Below are positions 34,311 to 42,358 of a DNA stretch of 64,000 nucleotides, one piece after another. Positions within the stretch are counted from its first letter, which is position 1. The number at the start of each line of letters is the position of its first letter. Under the pieces are notes generated by a model, which was not told where the DNA came from, made no database searches, and worked only from the letters and a program-made list of their open reading frames with translations. The stretch is from Rhizobium anhuiense. GTDB lineage: Bacteria; Pseudomonadota; Alphaproteobacteria; Rhizobiales; Rhizobiaceae. The stretch is from contig NZ_ML133521.1 of NCBI RefSeq assembly GCF_003985145.1, positions 744,001 through 808,000 on the forward strand. Direction: 5' to 3'. The translations under genes and the position numbers were made by a program.

Positions 34311-35357
34311 TCAGGCAGTTCCAAGCCTTTTGATATTTCCCATGAGGTCCGCGGCGAGACGCAACGAGGCAGCGGTTGCCATGGTCATTTGCGGCAGCAG
34401 CAGCCATTCGAGCGTCCAGGCAGCACCTGAGCGTTCCTGCTCGTGGACGAGGGACTGGTGGATGCCCGAGAGAACAGTGGCATTGAAGCGGGCGAGCGAG
34501 ATCAGGACTTCGGCGGAAACCGGGTTCTGCTTGTGCGCCATCGCCGACGAGGTGCCGCCGCCGGCAATTTCGATTTCGCCGCCGACCTGGGCGAGCAGCG
34601 CGATATCCTGGCCTATCTTACCGAGGCTGCCCGATATCGACGCGAACAGGCCGGCGATATCGGCGATCGGCAGACGCCCGCTCTGCCATTGCGTTGCGTC
34701 GGCAAGGCCGAGTTCCTGGGCGAGCGAGGCGCGAACGGCTGCGGCCTGCGACCCGAGCTTATCAAGCGTGCCGGCCGCACCGCCGAACTGGACGGGAAAA
34801 CTCTGCTCGGTCAGGCGGTCGCGATAGGTCGCAAGCGGCGTGCGCCAGGCTTCGAGGCGATCGGTGACGGTGATGGGGATCGCCGCCTGCATGCGGGTAT
34901 GGCCCATCAGCCGGTTTTGGCCGAACTGGCCGTCGAGCGCATCGAGCCCTTTGAGGATGGCGGAAAGCCGGCCGGCAAACAGGAAGACGACGGCCTTCAG
35001 GCGGACCATCAGGCTGGTATCGATGACATCCTGGCTGGTGGCGCCGAGATGGAGACTCTTGGCCGCTTCCTCGCCGACAGCGGTGCGCAGCTGCTTGATG
35101 AGTTCGGGGATAACGACACCGTCCCTTGCCGTTGCCGATCGAAGGCTGGCCAGATCGGGCGAGAAGGCGGCGCAGATTTCGGTGATGCGCCTTGCCGCTT
35201 CGGCGGGGATGAGGCCATGGCCGGCTTCGGCCCTGGCGAGCGCGGCCTCGAAGGAGAGCATGGCGCGGATATCGGCCTCGGCGGAAAAATAGGGCGCGAT
35301 TTCATCATCGCCGAGCAGGCCGGAAAGGAAGGGGTGGTCGAAGGGCGATGCGGTCAT
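34311..35357 (-). CDS. pcaB: 3-carboxy-cis,cis-muconate cycloisomerase
   Basis: Fumarase/aspartase superfamily enzyme that lactonises 3-carboxy-cis,cis-muconate to 4-carboxymuconolactone, the second step after ring cleavage of protocatechuate. The 348-residue product has the superfamily signature GGGTSSAMAHKQNP, LHLGATSQDVIDTSLMVR (the catalytic-site loop) and GHTRMQAAIP. It is shorter than pseudomonad PcaB (about 450) but in line with short alphaproteobacterial forms. Start ATG at 35357. It is the last gene of the pca operon, separated from pcaG by 189 bases holding a repeat element. Confidence 0.93.
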   Translation of the reverse strand: MTASPFDHPFLSGLLGDDEIAPYFSAEADIRAMLSFEAALARAEAGHGLIPAEAARRITEICAAFSPDLASLRSATARDGVVIPELIKQLRTAVGEEAAKSLHLGATSQDVIDTSLMVRLKAVVFLFAGRLSAILKGLDALDGQFGQNRLMGHTRMQAAIPITVTDRLEAWRTPLATYRDRLTEQSFPVQFGGAAGTLDKLGSQAAAVRASLAQELGLADATQWQSGRLPIADIAGLFASISGSLGKIGQDIALLAQVGGEIEIAGGGTSSAMAHKQNPVSAEVLISLARFNATVLSGIHQSLVHEQERSGAAWTLEWLLLPQMTMATAASLRLAADLMGNIKRLGTA

Positions 35358-35375
35358 GATTGTCTCGCTTTGCTG

Positions 35376-35505
35376 GCCCCTCATCCGGCTGCCGCCACCT
35401 TCTCCCTATTGGGACGGGACTGCGGTGGCGTCCGCGCTTTATGGGCAGGTAATCTCGCGTGGGCACGTCCCTCTCCCCTCGGGGAGAGGGACGGTGAGGG
35501 GGAGG
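35376..35505. repeat. Intergenic palindromic mosaic repeat, RIME-like (copy 2)
   Basis: Inserted between pcaG and pcaB. It contains GGCCCCTCATCCGG ... CCACCTTCTCCC (35376-35408), the inverted form of the copy at 27041-27092, and further on a 12-base-pair perfect palindrome, GTCCCTCTCCCC / GGGGAGAGGGAC, at 35467-35492. It may affect read-through or mRNA stability between the two genes. Confidence 0.7.
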
Positions 35506-35546
35506 CTACTTGCACAGGGCTTTCCGAACAAGCCACCGGCATACCC

Positions 35547-36158
35547 TCAGATATCGAGAAATACCGTTTCCTTGGGACCCTGCAGATGGATGTCGAAATG
35601 GCAGGTCGCGCCGTCGCGGGTGGCGACCATCGTTGCGACGCGCTCGCGATGTTCGATGCGGGACAGCAGCGGGTCGGCGGCGTTGGCCTCCGTCTCCTCC
35701 GGGAAATACATACGCGTATGCAGGCCGATATTGATGCCGCGGGCGACGATCCAGAAGGTGATGTGCGGGGCTTGTCTACGGCCGTCCTTGAAGGGGACAC
35801 GGCCGGGCTTGACGGTCTCGAAGCTGTAGACGCCATCCTCGGCGCGGGTCGGGCAGCGGCCCCAGCCGGTGAAATTCGGATCGGCGGTTCCGCGCATTTC
35901 CGAAGGGCTGTTGTAGAGGCCGGCGCTGTCGGCCTGCCAGATCTCGATAACGGCATCGCGCACCAATGCGCCGGCGCCATCGAAGATTCGGCCGGTGACG
36001 GTGATGCGTTCGCCGAGCGTCTTGTCATTGACCATCTCGATGCCGAGATCGGTGTCGTAGACGCCCTTTATGTCGCAGAAATTCGGCGTCAGGCCGATAT
36101 GGACATAGGGGCCTGCCGTCTGCGACGGGGTTTCCTTGAGATAGCCGAGCTGCTGCAT
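35547..36158 (-). CDS. pcaG: Protocatechuate 3,4-dioxygenase, alpha subunit
   Basis: Alpha chain of the intradiol dioxygenase that cleaves protocatechuate to 3-carboxy-cis,cis-muconate. The 203-residue protein has the family start SQTAGPYVHIGL, the IEIWQADSAGLYN segment and the FWIVARGINIGLHTRMYFP stretch. The alpha subunit does not carry the iron. It begins 2 bases after pcaH, as expected for two subunits made together. Confidence 0.95.
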   Translation of the reverse strand: MQQLGYLKETPSQTAGPYVHIGLTPNFCDIKGVYDTDLGIEMVNDKTLGERITVTGRIFDGAGALVRDAVIEIWQADSAGLYNSPSEMRGTADPNFTGWGRCPTRAEDGVYSFETVKPGRVPFKDGRRQAPHITFWIVARGINIGLHTRMYFPEETEANAADPLLSRIEHRERVATMVATRDGATCHFDIHLQGPKETVFLDI

Positions 36159-36160
36159 GG

Positions 36161-36910
36161 TCAGTTGCCCTCCAGCCTGTTTTCGAACATCGTCGAGCGG
36201 CGGCCGCGCAGCACGATATCGAATTTATAGGCGCGTGAATCCATCGGGATCGTGTTGCCCCAGTCGAGCGGCGCGATCAGCTGCTCGATCGCCGCCTTGT
36301 CGGGGATCGTGCCGACGATCGGACATTTCCAGATCATCGGATCGCCCTCGAAATACATCTGGGTGATCAGGCGCTGGGCAAAGCCGTGGCCGAAGATCGA
36401 GAAATGGATATGGGCCGGCCGCCAATCATTGACGCCGTTCGGCCAGGGATAAGCGCCGGGGCGGACGGTGCGAAAAGAGTAACGGCCTTCCTCGTCGGTG
36501 ATGGCGCGGCCGCAGCCGCCGAAATTCGGGTCGATCGCCGCAAGATAGGTTTCCTTCTTGTGGCGATAGCGGCCGCCGGCATTGGCCTGCCAGAACTCGA
36601 CCAGGGCGCCGGCAACCGGCTTGGCACGCTCGTCGAGCACCCGGCCATGGACTATGATGCGTTCCCCGATAGCGCTTTCGCCGGGGCGCGCATAATTCAG
36701 GATCAGGTCGTTGTCGAGTTCGCCGATCATCGAATGGCCGAAGACCGGCCCGGTGGTTTCGGAAACCGTGCCGTCGAGCGACAGCAGCGCACGCTGCGGC
36801 GCGCGCAGCAGGGAGGTCTTGTAGCCGGGGGTCAGCGCCGGCGCATGCCAGGCACGGTCGCGGCCGAAGAAGGCGCCGGTCTCGGGTTTGCGATTTGCTC
36901 GTTCGGACAT
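36161..36910 (-). CDS. pcaH: Protocatechuate 3,4-dioxygenase, beta subunit
   Basis: Iron-bearing chain of the dioxygenase. The 249-residue product keeps the ligands: Tyr in GGRYRHKK, Tyr in PGAYPWPNG and the two His of [10 protein letters not shown]. The TTGPVFGH motif lies near residue 53. It sits between pcaC (9-base gap) and pcaG (2-base gap). Expression depends on PcaQ in rhizobia. Confidence 0.96.
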   Translation of the reverse strand: MSERANRKPETGAFFGRDRAWHAPALTPGYKTSLLRAPQRALLSLDGTVSETTGPVFGHSMIGELDNDLILNYARPGESAIGERIIVHGRVLDERAKPVAGALVEFWQANAGGRYRHKKETYLAAIDPNFGGCGRAITDEEGRYSFRTVRPGAYPWPNGVNDWRPAHIHFSIFGHGFAQRLITQMYFEGDPMIWKCPIVGTIPDKAAIEQLIAPLDWGNTIPMDSRAYKFDIVLRGRRSTMFENRLEGN

Positions 36911-36919
36911 TTTTCCCCC

Positions 36920-37324
36920 TCAGGCCGCCTTGTCGGCGTCCATCTGTGCGAAGGTCTGCTTTGCGATCTTGATCGCGTGATTGGCGGCGGGAACGCCGGC
37001 ATAGATCGCCACATGCAGCAGCGCCTCGCAGATATCCTCACGGGAGGCACCCGTATTGACGGTGGCGCGCACATGCATGGCGACCTCGTCGTCCTGGCCG
37101 AGCGCCGCGAGCAGAGCGATGGTGACGATCGAGCGTTCGCGCTTCGTCAGCGCCGGGCGCGACCAGACATGGCCCCAGGCGGCTTCGGTGATCAATTCCT
37201 GGAAGGGACGGTCGAACTCCGTCGATGCGGCGGCGGCTCGGTCGACATGGGCGTCGCCGAGCACGGTGCGGCGGGTCGCCATGCCTTGGCGATAGCGCTC
37301 GGAGGAGGACGCGGTTTCGTTCAT
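36920..37324 (-). CDS. pcaC: 4-carboxymuconolactone decarboxylase
   Basis: Decarboxylates 4-carboxymuconolactone to beta-ketoadipate enol-lactone. The 134-residue carboxymuconolactone decarboxylase-family protein contains EAAWGHVWSRPALTKRERS and the conserved stretch DEVAMHVRATVNTGASREDI with its His. The start at 37324 overlaps the pcaD stop as ATGA. Confidence 0.94.
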   Translation of the reverse strand: MNETASSSERYRQGMATRRTVLGDAHVDRAAAASTEFDRPFQELITEAAWGHVWSRPALTKRERSIVTIALLAALGQDDEVAMHVRATVNTGASREDICEALLHVAIYAGVPAANHAIKIAKQTFAQMDADKAA

Positions 37325-38130
37325 GGGCTGTTTTCTCCAGGCGTAATGGATGTGAGGAAGGCGCGGATGACCGCCGTCAGCGCTTCCGGCTGCTCGACGC
37401 AGGGAATGTGCGCGCAATTGGGGATGACCTCATAACGCGCGTCGGGGATAAGCTTGGCGGTCGAGAGCACCAGATCGGGCGGCGTCGAGCCATCCTGGTC
37501 GCCGACGACGCAGATTGTCGGGACAGTGATCGTCTTTGCAGTTTCGGTAAAATCGGCGTCGCGGATCGCGGCGCAGGCAGCGACATAACCTTCGACCGGC
37601 TGACGCGTCAGCATGTTGCAATAGCCTGAATAGGCGGTGTTTTCGGGCCGGCGGAAGGCCGGCGTGAACCAGCGCTCCATGATGGCGTCGACGATGCTGC
37701 CGATGCCGTTTTTCTCGACGGCGGCAATGCGGGCGTTCCAGCTCTCTGCTGTGCCGATCTTATGGGCGGTGTCGCACAGGATCAAGGCACTGACCAGGTC
37801 CGGCCGGCGCTGATAGAGCGACTGGGCGATGAGGCCGCCGACGGAGAGGCCGCAGATGACGGCCTTCTTGACCGACAAGAGATCGAGCAGGCCGGCGAGA
37901 TCCGTCGCATGATCCGCAATCGATGAGGGGAGCTGGCCGACATCGGACAGGCCGTGGCCGCGCTTGTCGTAAAGCACGATGGGGAATTCGCCGGCAAGCC
38001 GCACCACGACGTCGCGCCAGATGCGGAAATCCGTCCCGAGCGAATTGGTAAAGACGATCACCGGCCTGTCGGCTGGTGCACCGATGACCTGATAATGGAT
38101 CGTCACGTCGTTTATGCGGGCGAATTGCAC
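37321..38130 (-). CDS. pcaD: 3-oxoadipate enol-lactonase
   Basis: Alpha/beta hydrolase that opens the enol-lactone to beta-ketoadipate. With a GTG start at 38130 it has 269 residues; the start is fixed by CAGGAGGAG 6-7 bases ahead. The nucleophile is Ser96 in GLSVGG; Asp (VVGDQDGSTP) and His (NCAHIPCVEQ) follow as acid and base. It is the first gene of the pcaDCHGB operon and is divergent from pcaQ. Confidence 0.93.
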   Translation of the reverse strand: MQFARINDVTIHYQVIGAPADRPVIVFTNSLGTDFRIWRDVVVRLAGEFPIVLYDKRGHGLSDVGQLPSSIADHATDLAGLLDLLSVKKAVICGLSVGGLIAQSLYQRRPDLVSALILCDTAHKIGTAESWNARIAAVEKNGIGSIVDAIMERWFTPAFRRPENTAYSGYCNMLTRQPVEGYVAACAAIRDADFTETAKTITVPTICVVGDQDGSTPPDLVLSTAKLIPDARYEVIPNCAHIPCVEQPEALTAVIRAFLTSITPGENSP

Positions 38131-38159
38131 GTCATTCTCCTCCTGAAGGCGAAATTGAA

Positions 38160-38175
38160 TGTTTGATCCGGTTAA
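38160..38175. promoter_or_regulatory. Candidate PcaQ half-site upstream of pcaD
   Basis: TGTTTG-ATCC-GGTTAA: the right half equals the GGTTAA of the reported rhizobial PcaQ motif ATAACC-N4-GGTTAA, while the left half is degenerate. It is 30 bases from the pcaD start. Confidence 0.4.
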
Positions 38176-38201
38176 GTAAAATGATATTTTTAGGCTTTTC
38201 G

Positions 38202-38217
38202 ATAACTTCGGAGTTAT
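38202..38217. promoter_or_regulatory. Candidate PcaQ dyad next to pcaQ start
   Basis: ATAACT-TCGG-AGTTAT is a perfect 6+6 dyad with the 4-base spacer of the PcaQ consensus ATAACC-N4-GGTTAA. It ends 7 bases before the pcaQ ATG, so binding there could also repress pcaQ. Confidence 0.55.
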
Positions 38218-38224
38218 GTGAGCG

Positions 38225-39142
38225 ATGATCGACAGCCGCGTCAAGTTTCGCCATCTGCAGACCTTTGTCGAGGTGGCGCGGCAGAAGAGCGTCATGAAGG
38301 CCGCCGAATTGCTGCATGTCAGCCAGCCGGCGGTCACCAAGACGATCCGCGAACTGGAACAGGTGCTGGGTGTCGATGTCTTCGAGCGCGACGGCCGCGG
38401 CATCAAGATCACCCGTTACGGCGAGGTCTTCCTGCGGCACGCTGGTGCGGCGCTGACGGCGCTGCGCCAGGGTCTCGATTCCGTCTCGCAGGAGCAGTTT
38501 TCCGAAGCGCCGCCGATCCGGATCGGCGCGCTGCCGACGGTGTCATCGCGAATCATGCCGCGGGCGATGGAGCTCTTCCTCAAGGAGAATACCTGGAGTC
38601 GGGTGAAGATCGTCACCGGCGAGAATGCGGTGCTCTTGGAGCAGCTTCGTGTCGGCGATCTCGATGTCGTCGTCGGGCGTCTGGCAGGCGCCGAGAAGAT
38701 GGCCGGCTTTTCCTTCGAGCATCTTTATTCCGAACAGGTAGTGTTTGCCGTGCGCCCCGGCCATCCGCTGCTCGACGGCCGGCAATCGCTGTTTTCAGGT
38801 TTCGGCAACTACACGGTGCTGATGCCGACGCGGGGTTCGATCATCCGGCCGGTGGTCGAAAATTTTCTCATCGCCAATGGCGTCGCCAGCCTGCCCAACC
38901 AGATCGAGACGGTATCGGATTCCTTCGGCCGCGCTTTCCTCCGGGCAAACGACGCGATCTGGATCATTTCCCACGGCGTGGTGGCCGACGATGTCGCCGA
39001 CGGGCGGCTGGCGCTTCTGCCGATCGATACCGGCGAGACCAAGGGGCCGGTCGGATTGACGATGCGCGCCGATGCCGTGCCGTCGCTGCCGCAATCGATC
39101 CTGATGCAGACGATCCGGGAGGCGGCAGGCGAGGTTTCCTGA
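38225..39142 (+). CDS. pcaQ: LysR-type activator of the pca operon
   Basis: A 305-residue LysR-type regulator. The N-terminal helix-turn-helix is FVEVARQKSVMKAAELLHVSQPAVTKTIRELEQ (shown in part: SQPAVTKTIRELEQ at 34-47), followed by the effector domain. By context (divergent from pcaD) and family it is PcaQ, which activates pcaDCHGB in response to beta-carboxymuconate-type intermediates. The dyad at 38202-38217 is its likely binding site. Confidence 0.92.
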   Translation: MIDSRVKFRHLQTFVEVARQKSVMKAAELLHVSQPAVTKTIRELEQVLGVDVFERDGRGIKITRYGEVFLRHAGAALTALRQGLDSVSQEQFSEAPPIRIGALPTVSSRIMPRAMELFLKENTWSRVKIVTGENAVLLEQLRVGDLDVVVGRLAGAEKMAGFSFEHLYSEQVVFAVRPGHPLLDGRQSLFSGFGNYTVLMPTRGSIIRPVVENFLIANGVASLPNQIETVSDSFGRAFLRANDAIWIISHGVVADDVADGRLALLPIDTGETKGPVGLTMRADAVPSLPQSILMQTIREAAGEVS

Positions 39143-39161
39143 GGTAATGGAGGACGGACCG

Positions 39162-39851
39162 ATGGAGGATCAGAAGAGGAGTCTCGGCAGGCGGGCGACG
39201 GAAGCGACTGTGAAATTCGTCGCAGTGCTTGCGGCGATGATCTTCATCGCGGCGGGCTCGCTGTCCTATTGGCAGGGCTGGCTATTCCTTTTCAATTTTG
39301 GCGGCTGGATTGTCGCGACGACGGCCTATTTCCTGAAATATGACCGCGCCTTGCTGGAACAACGGCTGCATGTCGGGCCGGCTGCGGAGCGGGAACCGGC
39401 ACAGAAGCGCATTCAGCTTTTCAACGGCATTGTGCTGATTGCGCTCTTCATCGGTTCGGCGCTCGATTACCGGTTCGGCTGGTCGGCCGTTCCGGCGCCG
39501 ATCGTGATTTTCGGCAATGTTCTGATGGCGGCCGGCTTTTACGGCTGCTTCCTCGTGCTGCGGCAAAACAGCTTCGCTTCGGCAACGGTCGAGATCCGCC
39601 GGGATCAGCGGGTCATTTCAAGCGGGCTCTACAGCGTCGTGCGCCATCCGATGTATGCGGCGGCGCTGGTGCTCTTCATCGGCATACCGCTGTCGCTCGG
39701 TTCCTATTGGGGCCTGCTGGCCATCCCTCCTGCCTTTGCCGGACTTGTCGCGCGGCTGCTGGACGAGGAGAAACATCTGACAAGAGACCTGCCGGGTTAC
39801 GCCGAATACCGCCGCAAGGTCCGCGACCGGCTGCTGCCTGGGCTATGGTGA
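39162..39851 (+). CDS. Isoprenylcysteine carboxyl methyltransferase-like membrane protein
   Basis: A 229-residue integral membrane methyltransferase of the ICMT/PEMT group. It has about five hydrophobic segments and the C-terminal signature SVVRHPMYAAALVLF ... LDEEKHLTRDLPGYAEYRRKV, where RHPxY and the E-x-x-L ... Y-x-x-Y pattern form the SAM site. The ATG at 39162 is chosen because GGAGG is 7 bases ahead; the ATG at 39147 has poorer spacing. It follows pcaQ by 19 bases. Bacterial substrates of this family are mostly unknown. Confidence 0.8.
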   Translation: MEDQKRSLGRRATEATVKFVAVLAAMIFIAAGSLSYWQGWLFLFNFGGWIVATTAYFLKYDRALLEQRLHVGPAAEREPAQKRIQLFNGIVLIALFIGSALDYRFGWSAVPAPIVIFGNVLMAAGFYGCFLVLRQNSFASATVEIRRDQRVISSGLYSVVRHPMYAAALVLFIGIPLSLGSYWGLLAIPPAFAGLVARLLDEEKHLTRDLPGYAEYRRKVRDRLLPGLW

Positions 39852-39932
39852 CGGCTCCATTGGAGCAATTCTTGAAATCTGTTGCCGAATGCCCAGATTT
39901 GGACTATGTCTAATTCAAGACAGGAGGCTGTT

Positions 39933-40457
39933 ATGCAGCATGCGCGACGCACCGAGCACCGGGAAGGCCAGGGGCCACAGCGGCTGGACATGGAGCGCTT
40001 TGCACCGGCAAACCGCAAGAGGCTGAGCGCACCGGCCTTGCGCACCTTCCTGGCGATCGCCGATCTCTGGGGACTGACGGAAGAACAGCGTCTGCTCGTG
40101 CTCGGTTATCCCTCCCGGTCGACCTACCACAATTGGGCCAAACAGGCGCGCGAGCACGGCGCTTTCACGCTGGATGTCGATACGCTGACCCGGATCTCGG
40201 CGGTGCTCGGCATCCATCAAGCACTCGGTGTGCTTTTTGCCGATGAGCGCGCCGGCGTCGCCTGGCTGCGCACGCCGCATCAGGCGCCGGTTTTCGGCGG
40301 ACATCCGCCACTTGATATCGTGACCAGCGGAACCCAGGACGGGCTGATGACCGTCCGCCGGTTTCTCGACGGCGCGCGCGGTGGTCTCTACATGCAGCCG
40401 AACAGGCTCGACGAAGCCTTCACGCCTTACGAAGATGCGGACATCGTCTTCCGGTGA
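39933..40457 (+). CDS. MbcA/ParS/Xre-type antitoxin (DUF2384)
   Basis: A 174-residue antitoxin. The N-terminal half holds an Xre-like helical region (EEQRLLVLGYPSRSTYHNWA), and the C-terminal half carries the DUF2384 toxin-binding domain: GVAWLRTPHQAPVFGG ... DIVTSGTQDGLMTVRRFLD. AGGAGG lies 6 bases before the ATG at 39933. The GTG of the toxin overlaps its stop. Antitoxin binds and blocks the RES toxin and usually represses its own promoter. Confidence 0.88.
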   Translation: MQHARRTEHREGQGPQRLDMERFAPANRKRLSAPALRTFLAIADLWGLTEEQRLLVLGYPSRSTYHNWAKQAREHGAFTLDVDTLTRISAVLGIHQALGVLFADERAGVAWLRTPHQAPVFGGHPPLDIVTSGTQDGLMTVRRFLDGARGGLYMQPNRLDEAFTPYEDADIVFR

Positions 40458-41125
40458 GGGATCGTTTTGCAGAGGCGCCGCGTCCGTCACACCGGCTGAT
40501 CCCGTCGCAATTTCCACCGATCGGGCTTTTCGAGACGGTGACGCGGGTGTCCGACCTTGAAGCGGTGATGGAACTCGTCGGCTGGACCAACGACCGTCTC
40601 GTCGCCGATCGCATCCAACGGCTTCCCCAGGCTGAATGGGTTTATGGCACGCCAAACGCCAGCATCGTCATGGCGGCTTTCCTGCATGTTGCGCCGGGAG
40701 GAATGCGGTTCAACGGCTCTGATCTCGGCGCCTGGTATGCCGCCGATGATCTCAGGACAGCCGCTGCCGAGGTCGGCCACCATCTTCGGCGCGAGGCTGT
40801 CGCACGCGGGGTGGCGATGATGGCGCGCACCTATCGAAGCTATGCGGCCACCCTGATTGGCGATTACCTCGACATTCGCGGCGAAGAGTTGCTGCGGCCC
40901 GATGTCTATGACGGCGCCAGCTATGCGGCGTCGCAGGTGCTGGGGGAAGAGGTCCGCTCGAGCGGTGGCGCCGGCATCCTCTATGACAGTGTCCGGCTGA
41001 GGGGCGGGGTGGTCATCGTCGCGCATAGACCGCGCAACATCCGGGACGTCGTGCAGGCCGACCATTTCGAAATCACCGTTTCCGCCACTGACCGGCGCAT
41101 CGATATCAGGAAGCTTGCCGCCTGA
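40454..41125 (+). CDS. RES-domain toxin (NAD+ phosphorylase/glycohydrolase family)
   Basis: A 223-residue RES protein. RES toxins degrade NAD+. Family landmarks are GGMRFNGSDLGAWYAADDLRTAAAEV (Arg, Phe-Asn and Glu of the active site; shown here as MRFN and AAAEV), and the final ASYAASQVL ... GAGILYDSVR segment with the conserved Ser. It starts with GTG at 40454 inside the antitoxin's last codons, a translational-coupling arrangement common for RES-Xre pairs. Confidence 0.88.
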   Translation: MRDRFAEAPRPSHRLIPSQFPPIGLFETVTRVSDLEAVMELVGWTNDRLVADRIQRLPQAEWVYGTPNASIVMAAFLHVAPGGMRFNGSDLGAWYAADDLRTAAAEVGHHLRREAVARGVAMMARTYRSYAATLIGDYLDIRGEELLRPDVYDGASYAASQVLGEEVRSSGGAGILYDSVRLRGGVVIVAHRPRNIRDVVQADHFEITVSATDRRIDIRKLAA

Positions 41126-41148
41126 TATCGGCAATCGCAAGGTGAGCC

Positions 41149-41790
41149 TCAAACCGGCAATCGTTCGGCCCAGGCCTTTGCCGCCTTGGCCATCGTGGCG
41201 AGGTGATCGGCGCTGGAGAAGCCGGAGATCGTCTTGCGCGGCTTGAGGTCGTGGTCGCCATCCTCGAGCCAGAGGATCTCGATCCTGTCGGAGAGATCAT
41301 AGCCCGGCACCTCGTCTCGTGTGCCGAATTCGTCGCGCGTTCCCTGGCAGATCAAGGCGGGCGTCGTCAGCCCGGTAAGGTGGGCGGTGCGCAGCTTCTC
41401 CGGCTGGCCGGGCGGATGGAAGGGATAGCCGAGGCAGAGCAGGCCGGCGATCTTCCCCCTGTGATAAAGATCGTCGGCGATCATGCTGGCAACCCGGCCG
41501 CCCATCGACTTGCCGCCGATGATAAGCGGGCCGCTGGCACCGAGCGTGGCAATGGCCGCCTCATATTCGGGATTGAGCGTTTCGGCGCGCGGCGGCGGCT
41601 TGCGGCCTTCCGAGGTGCGGCGGGCGGCCATATAGGCGAATTCGAAGCGGGCCACACGGAAGCCAACGCCGGCAAGCGCATTTGCCGCTGCTGTCATCGA
41701 CGCCGAATCCATCGGCGCGCCGGCGCCATGGGCCAGAAGGATCGTGAAGCGCGCATCCTGAGGCCCCTGCAGCAGAAACCTGTCAAGCAT
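41149..41790 (-). CDS. Alpha/beta family hydrolase (KANL3/Tex30-like)
   Basis: A 213-residue hydrolase. It shows LLAHGAGAPMDS near the N-terminus, the nucleophile elbow GGKSMGGR with Ser, and DGDHDLKPRK as the likely His region. The ATG at 41790 is supported by GGAGG about 8 bases ahead. The group is poorly characterised; the substrate is unknown. It converges on the RES toxin gene. Confidence 0.83.
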   Translation of the reverse strand: MLDRFLLQGPQDARFTILLAHGAGAPMDSASMTAAANALAGVGFRVARFEFAYMAARRTSEGRKPPPRAETLNPEYEAAIATLGASGPLIIGGKSMGGRVASMIADDLYHRGKIAGLLCLGYPFHPPGQPEKLRTAHLTGLTTPALICQGTRDEFGTRDEVPGYDLSDRIEILWLEDGDHDLKPRKTISGFSSADHLATMAKAAKAWAERLPV

Positions 41791-41860
41791 CGGTAATCCT
41801 CCATGCCATCGTCGGAACCATGTCGACGGCCGTGACTTCTTCACTGAAAGGAGACTGACA

Positions 41861-42043
41861 ATGTCGACGAATGATCAAAACGTAAAGCCCGAGCAGCGGC
41901 GCCCCAAAGATGTCGGCGCCGTTCCCGACAAGCCTGAGCCCGCCGACGCAGAATCGATGGCGCCGCCGGCGGTGCAGCCGGCCGGGGTCGGGGACAAGAG
42001 CGAACGACCGGTGGTCAATCCCGTCAGTGGAGTTGCCATCTGA
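41861..42043 (+). CDS. Small hypothetical protein, Pro/Glu-rich
   Basis: A 60-residue protein, probably disordered: rich in Pro, Glu, Lys and Asp with no hydrophobic segment (SMAPPAVQPAGVGDK). A good ribosome-binding site, AAAGGAGA, precedes the ATG by 7 bases. It has no recognised family. It is on the opposite strand from the neighbouring hydrolase and 30 bases ahead of the small-RNA promoter. Confidence 0.55.
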   Translation: MSTNDQNVKPEQRRPKDVGAVPDKPEPADAESMAPPAVQPAGVGDKSERPVVNPVSGVAI

Positions 42044-42074
42044 CGGGCCTTGTCAATGTCCTGCCGAATAGCCC

Positions 42075-42103
42075 TTGAAACCGGGGCGCAAAGGGTCCAT
42101 ATA
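42075..42103 (+). promoter_or_regulatory. Sigma-70-type promoter of the small-RNA candidate
   Basis: TTGAAA (42075-42080) and CATATA (42098-42103) are separated by exactly 17 bases, close to the rhizobial housekeeping consensus CTTGAC-N17-CTATAT. Transcription would start near 42110. Confidence 0.6.
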
Positions 42104-42109
42104 CCGGCC

Positions 42110-42206
42110 CTGCCTGAAAAATGGATGCGCACGGTATCGACGTCGTCGAACTGTTCGTTGTCCGACAGGATAAGGGCGCTCCCCGCAAGGGTCGAGCGCC
42201 CTTTTT
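42110..42206 (+). ncRNA. Candidate small RNA (~97 nt)
   Basis: Between the promoter above and a Rho-independent terminator lies a stretch with no coding frame of note. It could fold (CGACGTCGTCG and TGTCCGACA are self-complementary). No homologous RNA family was recognised by eye. It is downstream of the 60-codon small gene and could also be its 3' UTR. Confidence 0.45.
42174..42206 (+). terminator. Intrinsic terminator
   Basis: GGGCGCT pairs with AGCGCCC (7 base pairs, 14-base loop with CCCCGCAAGGG able to pair further) followed by TTTTT. It closes the small-RNA candidate. Confidence 0.8.
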
Positions 42207-42358
42207 GCTTTACAGCCCTTGCGCATATCACCGCTTTCGTCTTGTCGTTTGATGGCGGAAGGGATTCCAGCGAAGCGAGGCCCTGTGGCGCGAATTACCG
42301 GCAAGACTTGTAGAAACGTGGGCGGAAATAATAACCACGGAACAGCGGCCGCACCTTG

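Noticed and set aside
34087..34407. Minus-strand frame spanning the gap after pcaB
   Set aside because: It overlaps the end of pcaB out of frame and has no start signal.
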